Below, in pieces: positions 1 to 7,310 of a stretch of DNA of 51,277 nt. Origin of the DNA: JBAYJT01 sp041664965 (lineage in GTDB: Bacteria; Pseudomonadota; Gammaproteobacteria; UBA9339); assembly GCA_041664965.1 (NCBI GenBank), contig JBAYJT010000005.1, forward strand, positions 1-51,277, given 5' to 3'. Position numbers and translations under genes: made by a program. The notes under the pieces were generated by a model. The model was not told the origin of the DNA. It worked only from the letters and a program-made list of their open reading frames with translations, and searched no databases. Every line of letters begins with the position of its first letter. The first letter of the stretch is position 1.

Positions 1-553
1 CATGCGTAATCTAAATCATCGCGATCCTGGAACAGTTACGGCACTTTTGCTAGATGACCGTGTAACGGTGGAACTGATAGCTGATGGCATACATGTTGCT
101 CCAGTAATTTTGCAACTCGTTTATAAAATCAAAAGTGCTAATAAGATTATTTTAGTAACTGACGCTATGCGAGCCCGAGGTCTGCCAGATGGCGAATATG
201 CATTTGGTGGTCAAGTTGTAAAATTAGAAAAAGGTATCTCGAGACTTCCCGATGGCAGACTTGCTAGCAGTACTGTGAGTTTAGATCAAGCTATGCGCAA
301 TATGATGCTTTGCACTAATTGTTCGTTAGACACAGCTGTGCGTATGGCTTCTGGCAATGCTGCACAATCCTTAGGCATATTGGACCGCAAAGGTAGTATT
401 GCACTACAAAAAGATGCCGATTTAGTCGTTTTAGATGAAAAATACCGGGTGAAAATGACGATTTGTGCTGGAAAAATAGTTTTTTGTGCTCAAGATTTAT
501 CCAATGAATTTCGCGCTGAACTGATCAAATATGGCCTCATTGCAGAAAAATAA
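1..553 (+). CDS. nagA: N-acetylglucosamine-6-phosphate deacetylase, C-terminal part
   Basis: This is the last 183 residues of an amidohydrolase-superfamily enzyme; the reading frame is open at the left edge, so the N-terminus lies outside the window. NagA removes the acetyl group from GlcNAc-6-phosphate in amino-sugar and peptidoglycan recycling in the cytosol. Visible family signatures are MRNLNHRDPG near the start, ELIADGIHVAP (a metal/substrate His), LVTDAMRA (the catalytic Asp region) and the closing KGSIALQKDADLVVLD typical of amidohydrolase C-termini. The gene overlaps the next one by 23 bp, implying translational coupling. Assignment to NagA rather than another amidohydrolase rests on the order of these motifs. 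Confidence 0.88.
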   Translation, partial: MRNLNHRDPGTVTALLLDDRVTVELIADGIHVAPVILQLVYKIKSANKIILVTDAMRARGLPDGEYAFGGQVVKLEKGISRLPDGRLASSTVSLDQAMRNMMLCTNCSLDTAVRMASGNAAQSLGILDRKGSIALQKDADLVVLDEKYRVKMTICAGKIVFCAQDLSNEFRAELIKYGLIAEK

Positions 554-1301
554 TGGTTTACGTATTTACGACTGGTTCTTAACATCTGCAGGAAAAACTT
601 TTTTGCAAAATGAGCTTAATGCTTTGTCGCATTTGCCTATGCAGTTTTTTGGCCACTATCTTTTACAAATAGGTGGTACAAGTAATATAAATCGCGATCA
701 TTTTTCCAATATTAAAAATCACATCTTTCTACATCCGGATTTTCGTTATGTCACGAAAATTCATAATCATGAGGCGATCTCCGCCAATCCCGAGTCTTTA
801 CCTTTTCTGCCTGCTAGCATCGATGCAACTTTGCTTTTGCATATTTTAGAATTCTCCCAAAATCCTGATAAAATTCTAAAGGAAATATCTGATGTGTTAG
901 TTCCAGGAGGCTATCTTATAATTTTCGGCTTTAATCCCTATAGTTTACTCGGACTTAGACGCTTTTTTTGCGGACAAAAATCTGCTTTCGAAGGTATGCA
1001 TTACTTAACCCCTGGTCGCCTAAAAAAATGTCTAGGGCAACTAGGCCTTATTGTAGAGCACTACCAAACGCTATTTTTTCGCCCACCATTTAATGAAAAA
1101 AGAAAACCACAAAAATTTCTTTTCTTAGAATGGTTAGGCCAAGTGTTTTTTCCATTTTTCGGGAGCGTTTATTTGATTGTGGCTCAGAAAAAAGAAATCG
1201 CATTGACCTTACGTAAAGAAAATCTTTTACGTAAATTTGTTGCTGTGCCGCATGATAGCTATGCGGGCAGCAGAGCTTCGCGAGTAGTAGTTGATAAATA
1301 A
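531..1301 (+). CDS. Class I SAM-dependent methyltransferase, YafS-like
   Basis: A 256-residue protein of the methyltransferase-11 type. The N-terminal glycine-rich SAM loop is degenerate here, but the acidic/motif region ASIDATLLLHILEFSQNPDKIL and the following VLVPGGYLIIFGFNPYS are the classical post-I and motif II/III segments. It sits directly upstream of rnhA, as the uncharacterised yafS does in many gammaproteobacteria, which supports the family call. The substrate is unknown. The start overlaps the nagA end, and the rnhA start follows the stop by one base, so the three probably form one transcript. The basic, aromatic C-terminal part (about residues 185-225) might bind a membrane or nucleic acid, but that is a guess. 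Confidence 0.8.
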   Translation: MASLQKNNGLRIYDWFLTSAGKTFLQNELNALSHLPMQFFGHYLLQIGGTSNINRDHFSNIKNHIFLHPDFRYVTKIHNHEAISANPESLPFLPASIDATLLLHILEFSQNPDKILKEISDVLVPGGYLIIFGFNPYSLLGLRRFFCGQKSAFEGMHYLTPGRLKKCLGQLGLIVEHYQTLFFRPPFNEKRKPQKFLFLEWLGQVFFPFFGSVYLIVAQKKEIALTLRKENLLRKFVAVPHDSYAGSRASRVVVDK

Positions 1302-1302
1302 T

Positions 1303-1752
1303 ATGAAAAAAGACAGCAATAAAAATATAGTTGAAATTTTTAGCGATGGAGCCTGTCGCGGTAATCCCGGCAAAGGAGGGTGGGGCGCTCTTCTTCGCTA
1401 TAATAAACATGAAAAAAAACTCCATGGTGGAGAAGCAGAAACTACTAACAATCGCATGGAGCTTACTGCAGCTATCAAAGCTCTCGAAGCTCTCAAAAAA
1501 CCTTCTAAAATTATTTTAACAACTGATTCTAAATATGTAATCGACGGCATTACAGAATGGATCTTTGCTTGGCAAAAAAATAATTGGAAAAATAGTGCAA
1601 AAAAAGAAGTAAAAAACAAAGACCTTTGGCAAGCTTTATTACAATTGACCAAACAGCATGATATAGAGTGGGTATGGATAAAAGGGCACACAGGACACAA
1701 GGAAAACGAGTTAGCCGATGCATTGGCTAACAAAGGGATCGATGAGCTTTGA
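1303..1752 (+). CDS. rnhA: Ribonuclease HI
   Basis: A 149-residue RNase HI that cleaves the RNA strand of RNA-DNA hybrids (primer and R-loop removal). All four catalytic carboxylates are present: D15 in FSDGACRGNPG, E53 in TTNNRMELTA, D75 in LTTDSKYV and D139 in ENELADALAN, plus H129 in IKGHTGH. The ATG at 1303 was preferred over an in-frame TTG at 1291 because it gives the usual family N-terminus and lies one base after the upstream stop. In E. coli dnaQ lies next to rnhA, divergently; it is not here. Length and motif spacing are normal. Confidence 0.97.
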   Translation: MKKDSNKNIVEIFSDGACRGNPGKGGWGALLRYNKHEKKLHGGEAETTNNRMELTAAIKALEALKKPSKIILTTDSKYVIDGITEWIFAWQKNNWKNSAKKEVKNKDLWQALLQLTKQHDIEWVWIKGHTGHKENELADALANKGIDEL

Positions 1753-1806
1753 GCAAAATATTTTTTTAATTTACTTTTTAAAATCTAAAAATCAAGGAGA
1801 AAATAT

Positions 1807-2427
1807 ATGACATATTCCATTACTTACAAACCACCTTTCAATGAAGTTGTTATTGCCCCACCTCAAGAAGATAAGAAAAATTATGCTTTCTGGGACTGGC
1901 GCACCAAGTTAGAAAGCGCTCTCGCGACTGAAGACAAGATGGATAGACAAGCAGCCAATATATCCAGCTCTTTTGCATTAGCCGGCACAGCTCTTGCAGT
2001 AACCTTTGGCATCGCACACACCGTATTAGCTAATGTTGCACCTGATAACAAAACTTCCTCAACCATTATTGGCGCTGTAGAAACAGGATTAGGCGCCATT
2101 CTAGCAGGAATTAGTTTATATTTGAGAAACCTGTATAACCCAAATAACCCAAATGACAACTCTTTTAAAATGAGACAGCAAACGCTTTTTGATATGCTGC
2201 AAGCCGGCGTTCGCAATAGTTACCTTTCTTTCGAAACAGCGCAAGGTATAGCTGGTATTTATTTACCTAACAAGTCTCTGACGCCATCATTGTCCGCAGT
2301 TTCTTCTACAATGTTCTCAGCAGCTCCAACTACTACAACAACGGCACCATCAGAAAACACTCCGTTAATTACTGGAGCGACTACTGGACCGCAGCCACCT
2401 AGCATTACTACAACGAACTCAATGTAA
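1807..2427 (+). CDS. Putative two-helix membrane protein with Thr/Pro-rich tail
   Basis: A 206-residue protein with no family I recognise. A polar N-terminus of about 50 residues is followed by two hydrophobic segments, roughly residues 55-80 (SSFALAGTALAVTFGIAHTV) and 90-108 (GAVETGLGAILAGISLYL). They are separated by a short polar loop. The last 45 residues are rich in Thr, Ser and Pro (PTTTTTAPSENTP). A good ribosome site AAGGAGA lies at 1794-1800, seven bases before the ATG. The layout (short hydrophobic hairpin plus low-complexity tail, no signal peptide) matches the two proteins at 10749-11676. It recalls secreted proteins that insert in host vacuole membranes, which is inference only. 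Confidence 0.6.
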   Translation: MTYSITYKPPFNEVVIAPPQEDKKNYAFWDWRTKLESALATEDKMDRQAANISSSFALAGTALAVTFGIAHTVLANVAPDNKTSSTIIGAVETGLGAILAGISLYLRNLYNPNNPNDNSFKMRQQTLFDMLQAGVRNSYLSFETAQGIAGIYLPNKSLTPSLSAVSSTMFSAAPTTTTTAPSENTPLITGATTGPQPPSITTTNSM

Positions 2428-2431
2428 TAAA

Positions 2432-2545
2432 ATGCCACGAAGTTTATATGGGATTCTTGAGTCAGGTAATCTTAAAGAGCTCAAAGAATTTCTAGAGGAA
2501 AAAAAATCAAAGCGAACAGTGCTATTTGCTAAAGCTGCTTGTGTG
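2432..2545 (+). pseudogene. Possible ankyrin-like gene remnant
   Basis: Immediately after the previous stop, an ATG opens a short frame whose first 30 residues read like the helix pair of an ankyrin unit (LYGILESGNLKELKEFLEEK). The frame then runs into sequence antisense to ahpC and loses any sense. This could be the 5' stub of a lost ankyrin gene, or chance. There is no clear ribosome site. Confidence 0.22.
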
Positions 2546-2556
2546 ATTTTTTTTGC

Positions 2557-3093
2557 TCAAACACTAATCGTATCTTCGCCTTTTTGCCAATTGCAAGGGC
2601 AAAGCTCATCGGTTTGTAGAGCAGCCAAAACGCGAAGTATTTCTTTGATGTTCCTACCAACTTTAAGATCTGTTGCATATACAAAACGAATTATACCTTC
2701 TGGATCAACAAGATAGACAACTCTTTGTGCAACACCCTCAACAGGATCAAGAATACCTAACTGAGTAGTTAACTCGCGTTTTATGTCCGATAACATAGGA
2801 AAAGAAAGCTTTTTTAACCCAGGATGTTGCTCTCGCCAAGCAAGATGGACAAATTCAGAATCGATACTGCACCCCAACACCTGAGAATTAGCATCAGTAA
2901 AATCCTTACAACAGTGATCAAATTCAATGATTTCAGTGGGACAAACAAATGTAAAATCCTTTGGCCAGAAAAAGATGACCAGCCATTTACCAGGATAAGA
3001 ATTTTGCGCAATATCTTGGAAAGCATTGGATAAATCTGTAGAAACAGTAGCTTTTAAATGAAAAACTGGAAATTTTTGGCCAACTCCTAACAT
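2557..3093 (-). CDS. ahpC: Peroxiredoxin, AhpC/TSA family
   Basis: A 178-residue thioredoxin-fold peroxidase that reduces hydrogen peroxide and organic peroxides in the cytosol. The peroxidatic cysteine is C51 in DFTFVCPTE. A DELCPCNW motif near the C-terminus contributes C165 and C167, one of which should be the resolving cysteine; a CxC here is characteristic of one AhpC subgroup. The ribosome site GGAGG (complement of 3101-3105) lies upstream of the ATG. No ahpF, ahpD or oxyR gene adjoins it, so the reductant cannot be told from context. The gene stands alone, divergent from the SPFH gene. Confidence 0.93.
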   Translation of the reverse strand: MLGVGQKFPVFHLKATVSTDLSNAFQDIAQNSYPGKWLVIFFWPKDFTFVCPTEIIEFDHCCKDFTDANSQVLGCSIDSEFVHLAWREQHPGLKKLSFPMLSDIKRELTTQLGILDPVEGVAQRVVYLVDPEGIIRFVYATDLKVGRNIKEILRVLAALQTDELCPCNWQKGEDTISV

Positions 3094-3191
3094 ACGAAAC
3101 CTCCGAAATAATTACTTATTAATTAGTGTTTACATGCCTTTCTTTATAGTTTAGCTTATAACGCAATACCCACACAAGAGGAGAAAGTTGC

Positions 3192-4100
3192 ATGATTATT
3201 CTATTCGTTATTGCATTTGTTATATTTATTTTACTTATTGGCTCGTTTTTCATTGTCGAACAGCAAACAAGTGCTATTGTTGAACGTTTTGGTAAGTTTA
3301 GCCGTATTGCCATCCCTGGGTTAAATTTTAAATTACCGCTTGTTGAACGAGTTAGAGCGAGACTATCTTTACGTGTTCGTCAGCTAGACGTTCAAGTTGA
3401 AACTAAATCCAAAGACAATGTTTTCGCCAAAATTATGGTTTCGGTACAATTTCGCGTCTTGGAAGATAAGATCTTTGCCGCTTTTTATAAATTAGAAAAT
3501 CCAGAACAGCAAATTACATCATTTATTTTCGATGTTGTGCGCGCCCGCGTACCACAAATGCCGCTGGACGATGTATTTGAGAAAAAAGACGACATTGCCA
3601 ATGCTGTTAAACAAGAGCTTTCTGAAGTTATGGCCGATTTTGGTTTTGAAATAGTCAAAGCTTTAGTCACAGACATTGATCCAGACGCCAAAGTTAAATC
3701 TGCAATGAACGAAATTAACGAAGCTCAGCGCCTACGCGTTGCTGCCAATGAAAGAGGGGAGGCGGAAAAAATCCTCAAAATTAAGCAAGCAGAAGGAGAT
3801 GCGGCCAGTAAAGCCTTGCAAGGTAAGGGCATTGCCGATCAGCGTAAAGCTATTGTTGAAGGATTAAAAGACTCTGTCAGCGCTTTTCAACACACTGTGG
3901 CAGGCGTTTCCGCCAACGAAGTTATGAAACTTGTCTTAATGACACAATATTTCGATACTTTAAAAGAAATTGGAACGCATTCCAAAACTAATACCATCAT
4001 GATTCCACATTCACCGAGTCAATTAAGCGATTTAAGCGAACAAATGCGCGATGCTATGATTACGGCGAATCAGGTTAGTCATAGTTCTTTGACGGAATAG
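3192..4100 (+). CDS. SPFH/band 7 (stomatin-like) membrane protein
   Basis: A 302-residue stomatin/prohibitin-type protein. One N-terminal membrane anchor (about residues 2-24) is followed by an SPFH domain (about 25-205) containing QQTSAIVERFGKFSRIAIPGLNFKLP, then a charged Ala/Glu-rich helix (about 175-225) of the kind that oligomerises. Such proteins form rings on the inner membrane and organise lipid microdomains or regulate proteases. Without a NfeD or FtsH partner nearby the role is open. The sequence also resembles the plant HIR-type band 7 branch more than HflK/HflC. GAGGAG just before the ATG is a strong ribosome site. The next gene starts 5 bp after the stop. Confidence 0.88.
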   Translation: MIILFVIAFVIFILLIGSFFIVEQQTSAIVERFGKFSRIAIPGLNFKLPLVERVRARLSLRVRQLDVQVETKSKDNVFAKIMVSVQFRVLEDKIFAAFYKLENPEQQITSFIFDVVRARVPQMPLDDVFEKKDDIANAVKQELSEVMADFGFEIVKALVTDIDPDAKVKSAMNEINEAQRLRVAANERGEAEKILKIKQAEGDAASKALQGKGIADQRKAIVEGLKDSVSAFQHTVAGVSANEVMKLVLMTQYFDTLKEIGTHSKTNTIMIPHSPSQLSDLSEQMRDAMITANQVSHSSLTE

Positions 4101-4105
4101 CAAAT

Positions 4106-5161
4106 ATGGCAGCACCGAATAAAATTAAATGGGGTATTTTAGGTTTAGGTAAAATTGCTGGCAAATTCGCGAAAGATTTAAAGAAACTGCCAAATGCAGA
4201 GTTATTAGCGGTAGGTTCGCGTTCCATAAAAAAAGCGGAGCATTTTGCTAAAGAATATGGTGCTTTACGAGTCTATGGAAGCTATGAAGCATTGGTACAA
4301 GATTCTGATGTAGATATTATATACATAGCAACTCCGCATTCTTTACACTGTGAAAATACAATTATGTGTCTGTCAAATAGGAAGGCTGTTCTTTGTGAAA
4401 AGCCTTTGGCTGTGAACGCGCAAGAAGTACGCGCTATGCTAAAGTCTGCACATAAGAACCAACTTTTTCTAATGGAAGCTATGTGGATGCGCTACATGCC
4501 TGTTATGCTAAAAGTAAAATACTGGCTCGCAGCAAACAAAATTGGAGAAATTTGTACGATGAGTGCAGATTTTGGCTTTTTGCCAAAAGACACTTCACCC
4601 ATCAAACGGCTTTACAATAAAGAACTAGCCGGTGGAGCGCTTTTAGATATAGGCATTTATCCACTCACTTTAGCGTTTATGGTATTTGGAAAAAAGCCAC
4701 GTAAAATTCTTGCCGAAGCTGTTTTGGGTAGAGGAGGGGTGGACGAGCAAACGGCGATGATTTTAAGTTATGAAAATGGCGCTATGGCACGATTATTTTG
4801 CTCTATTAGAGTAGGTACCCCATGTGAGGCCGTTATTTGTGGTACAAAAGGTTCAATAGTCATTCATTCACCATTTTGGCACGGCGGGTCTGCAACGTTG
4901 TCTGTAAATGATGAGAAATCAATTACCGTCACTGGTGATACTGGCTTTTATTTTGAGGCTGCGGATGCAATGCAGTGTCTTAAAAAAGGGCACCTTGAAA
5001 GCAGCCTTGTGCCTCTGAGCGAATCGCTTGCTATCACTGAATGTATGGATGAAGTGCGGCAACAGATTGGGCTTCAGTATCCGGCGGATCAGAGCAACGC
5101 GGCTGAAAAGTTAGACAAACCTGGAACTAAAACATACAGCCATGATCAAGCATGGAATTAA
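4106..5161 (+). CDS. Gfo/Idh/MocA family NAD(P)-dependent oxidoreductase
   Basis: A 351-residue oxidoreductase. The N-terminal Rossmann domain carries WGILGLGKIAGKFAKDL (nucleotide-binding loop) and the conserved VLCEKPLA lysine motif. The middle and C-terminal part is the alpha/beta dimerisation domain, with DIGIYPL containing the usual substrate-site Asp. The closest described group is the dihydrodiol dehydrogenase-like branch, but the sugar or cyclitol substrate cannot be read from sequence. It follows the SPFH gene by 5 bp and is presumably cotranscribed. The last 35 residues (SNAAEKLDKPGTKTYSHD) look like a poorly conserved extension. Confidence 0.87.
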   Translation: MAAPNKIKWGILGLGKIAGKFAKDLKKLPNAELLAVGSRSIKKAEHFAKEYGALRVYGSYEALVQDSDVDIIYIATPHSLHCENTIMCLSNRKAVLCEKPLAVNAQEVRAMLKSAHKNQLFLMEAMWMRYMPVMLKVKYWLAANKIGEICTMSADFGFLPKDTSPIKRLYNKELAGGALLDIGIYPLTLAFMVFGKKPRKILAEAVLGRGGVDEQTAMILSYENGAMARLFCSIRVGTPCEAVICGTKGSIVIHSPFWHGGSATLSVNDEKSITVTGDTGFYFEAADAMQCLKKGHLESSLVPLSESLAITECMDEVRQQIGLQYPADQSNAAEKLDKPGTKTYSHDQAWN

Positions 5162-5162
5162 A

Positions 5163-5238
5163 GTACCAAACAAATTCGTTAACCACTTATTGGTGATAAT
5201 TTCTCCTATCACCAATAACAATTAATCAATTTTGGTAC
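5163..5238. terminator. Nested hairpin between convergent genes
   Basis: A perfect 12-bp stem, TTATTGGTGATA (5187-5198) with TATCACCAATAA (5207-5218), has an 8-nt loop. It sits inside a wider inverted repeat GTACCAAA (5163-5170) with TTTGGTAC (5231-5238). It fills the gap between convergent genes and likely ends transcription from both sides, although no long T-run follows. Confidence 0.6.
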
Positions 5239-5240
5239 AT

Positions 5241-5993
5241 TCATTTACTGACAGCTTCTTTAAGTGTATCAATAATTTTAGTATCTGTTCTTAAATAACC
5301 CGCAAAATTATCAGATAAAGGATCGGTCGTAATATCTATGGTGCCACTCTCCATACCATCGAAAACTCTAATAGCGACATTGGCAGGAGATTCTATTTTC
5401 GCATAAATACCTTTCATACCTGTATCAATTGGCCCAGGATATACACCAAAAACAGGAATTGAATGCGAGTGCTTCATCATTTCGATTCTGACGGATCGAG
5501 TCAATGAATAGAGAGCTGCCTTTGAAGCTGAATAAGTAATAAGCTCTGGAGATGGATATAGTCCTCCAATAGAAATTATATTAACTATTGCTCCATTACC
5601 GTTTTTTATGAGCTTTTTTGCAAAGGCATTGATGAGGCGAAGCGGTCCAAAATAATTGACTTCCATCTGTTGGCGCGCTCTATTCTCATCATAATTATAA
5701 ATGCAACCAGAAAACCCTGGCGCTCCAGCATTGTTTACCAAAACCTGGGTATCGTTTGCTCTTTGGGCTGCTCTTTGAATGTGCTCTAAGTTTGTTACAT
5801 CTAGTTCAATCGGAACCACTTTTTCTTGAAACCTCGCAACAAGATCATCTAATTGAGCAATATTTCGCGCTGTGGCATAAACTTTTTTCGCCCCCCTTTT
5901 TATTGCTTCTTCAACGAGCGCTCGACCAATTCCATTCCTCCTATTAGCACCTGTTACAAACACCACTAAACCAGCAACAGAAACCTTAAACAT
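5241..5993 (-). CDS. Short-chain dehydrogenase/reductase
   Basis: A 250-residue classical SDR. It shows the cofactor loop TGANRRNGIG (residues about 14-23), NNAG (about 87-90), the catalytic Ser in IISIGG and the Tyr-Lys pair in YSASKAA, then PGPIDTG. The substrate is unknown. It is the last gene of a minus-strand run, 9 bp after the YhcH-like gene, which suggests cotranscription. The GANRRNGIG loop carries an extra Arg-Asn compared with the common TGxxxGIG spacing, as in a subgroup of SDRs. Confident as an SDR, not as to reaction. Confidence 0.9.
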   Translation of the reverse strand: MFKVSVAGLVVFVTGANRRNGIGRALVEEAIKRGAKKVYATARNIAQLDDLVARFQEKVVPIELDVTNLEHIQRAAQRANDTQVLVNNAGAPGFSGCIYNYDENRARQQMEVNYFGPLRLINAFAKKLIKNGNGAIVNIISIGGLYPSPELITYSASKAALYSLTRSVRIEMMKHSHSIPVFGVYPGPIDTGMKGIYAKIESPANVAIRVFDGMESGTIDITTDPLSDNFAGYLRTDTKIIDTLKEAVSK

Positions 5994-6002
5994 ATTTTTA
6001 TC

Positions 6003-6461
6003 TTACCTCCACTTCACCTTCATAATCACTTTCAAAAGTTTTGTAGGATAATCTAAGTGTCGACAAGGCATGTGTGCATCGTGAGGAAAAAAAACCGTAA
6101 ACATGCGTGGTAGCAATCGTAAAATAGTTGTTTTTTCCGGCTGGGAATAAAAAATACAATCTTTATCTGTATCATAGGGCTTTGAAATTGATAAATCATC
6201 TAAAAAAGCATGACCAAAATATTCTTCCCCTGAAACTAAATACTGGATGTCGATATATTTTTTGTGCGCCTCCAACTCCCCTTCTAGGAAGGGCTTTGTT
6301 TCGCATCTTTGCACCATATAAAACAGATCATCCCCTTCTAAAAAATATTTACCCTCTTCTTGCTTCGTAAAGTCAGTGTCGCGTAAAAATTTCAACGCTT
6401 GACTAAGCAAGCTTGAGGTATTGTCATATAAACCAATATTTTCAATCTTATCTAGAATCAT
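6003..6461 (-). CDS. YhcH/YjgK/YiaL family protein
   Basis: A 152-residue beta-barrel (cupin-like) protein of the family that includes YiaL and the EbgC beta-galactosidase subunit. Conserved features are EAHKKYIDIQYLVSGEE (metal-ligand His and Glu), the TILRLLPRMFTVFFPHDAHMPC segment with two His, and the terminal KVIMKVKW. Members are linked to sugar or sialic-acid metabolism and may act on sugar anomers, but activity is largely undefined. The ribosome site GGAGAGG is upstream of the ATG. It lies between the hydrolase and the SDR on the same strand. Confidence 0.88.
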   Translation of the reverse strand: MILDKIENIGLYDNTSSLLSQALKFLRDTDFTKQEEGKYFLEGDDLFYMVQRCETKPFLEGELEAHKKYIDIQYLVSGEEYFGHAFLDDLSISKPYDTDKDCIFYSQPEKTTILRLLPRMFTVFFPHDAHMPCRHLDYPTKLLKVIMKVKWR

Positions 6462-6488
6462 TTGGTTACCTCTCCCCTCTCTTATATT

Positions 6489-7310
6489 CTATTGCGAAGC
6501 GCTCAGTGAGCGCAAAAAAGTTTGAACGATGGCCGAAAAACGCTCGGGCTGGTCATATGGAACCCCATGACCAGCTTCCGCGATCTGTAGCACCTCCAAG
6601 TGTTGATTAAGCCCAGCAAGTTCTGTGGCCACCTCAGTGGAGACTACTGTGCCAACATCACCGATGACGAGCAGACTTGGTACATCAAGAGTGTTGATCA
6701 GCTGCATGTAGTCAGGATTCGGTGGTTTCAAAATTTCGAATGCATGAATACTTGTTTGAAATCTTGCTTGCGCAAATAGCTCAATAACCTCTCGTGATCG
6801 ACGGCTGTGTCGACCTAGAACCTCAGCCAAGTAATCTTTCTTTGGCCGATTGAGAATTCGGCGATGCTGATCTGCGACATCACTCTCGTGAACTTCGCGT
6901 TGACGTTGCGGCGTTAGGAAAGTTGGATCAGCCAAGATAAGCCCTCGTAGTTGCTTGGGATTTCGACTGGCAACCACAGCCGCTGTCATGCCTCCCATAG
7001 AATGACCAAGTAGCACTGGATTGGCAAGTCCAAGCGCATCGATAAAACTTATGACATCAGTAGCGAGGTTTTCATAACAGTAGCCATGATCCGTAACACT
7101 GGAATAGCCGTGACCTCGAGCGTCTGGCATGAGAACGTCGTAATTTTTCTCCAACGCTCTTGCCAAAGGAGTCCAGCACGCTCCATTCAACATTAGCCCG
7201 TGCAGCAGAATGACAGGAGGTTTGTCGCCACCGGTTCGAACGTAGTGCACGTCAATCCCATTTGCTTTACAGGTTCCCGATATCCAGCCAGTCATTAGCT
7301 CAATCCCCAT
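6489..7310 (-). CDS. Alpha/beta hydrolase, probably acquired
   Basis: A 273-residue alpha/beta-hydrolase-fold enzyme. The oxyanion region is ILLHGLMLNGACW, the nucleophile is S104 in LGHSMGG, the acid is the Asp in VIGDVGT and the His is in EAGHGVPYDQPE. Substrate unknown (esterase or C-C hydrolase-like). It overlaps the mgtA-type stop by 11 bp; an alternative ATG at 7295 has GGGG upstream and is also plausible. The coding sequence is visibly richer in G+C, with codons unlike its neighbours (runs such as CTCGGGCTGG), a sign of recent horizontal transfer. Confidence 0.88.
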   Translation of the reverse strand: MGIELMTGWISGTCKANGIDVHYVRTGGDKPPVILLHGLMLNGACWTPLARALEKNYDVLMPDARGHGYSSVTDHGYCYENLATDVISFIDALGLANPVLLGHSMGGMTAAVVASRNPKQLRGLILADPTFLTPQRQREVHESDVADQHRRILNRPKKDYLAEVLGRHSRRSREVIELFAQARFQTSIHAFEILKPPNPDYMQLINTLDVPSLLVIGDVGTVVSTEVATELAGLNQHLEVLQIAEAGHGVPYDQPERFSAIVQTFLRSLSASQ

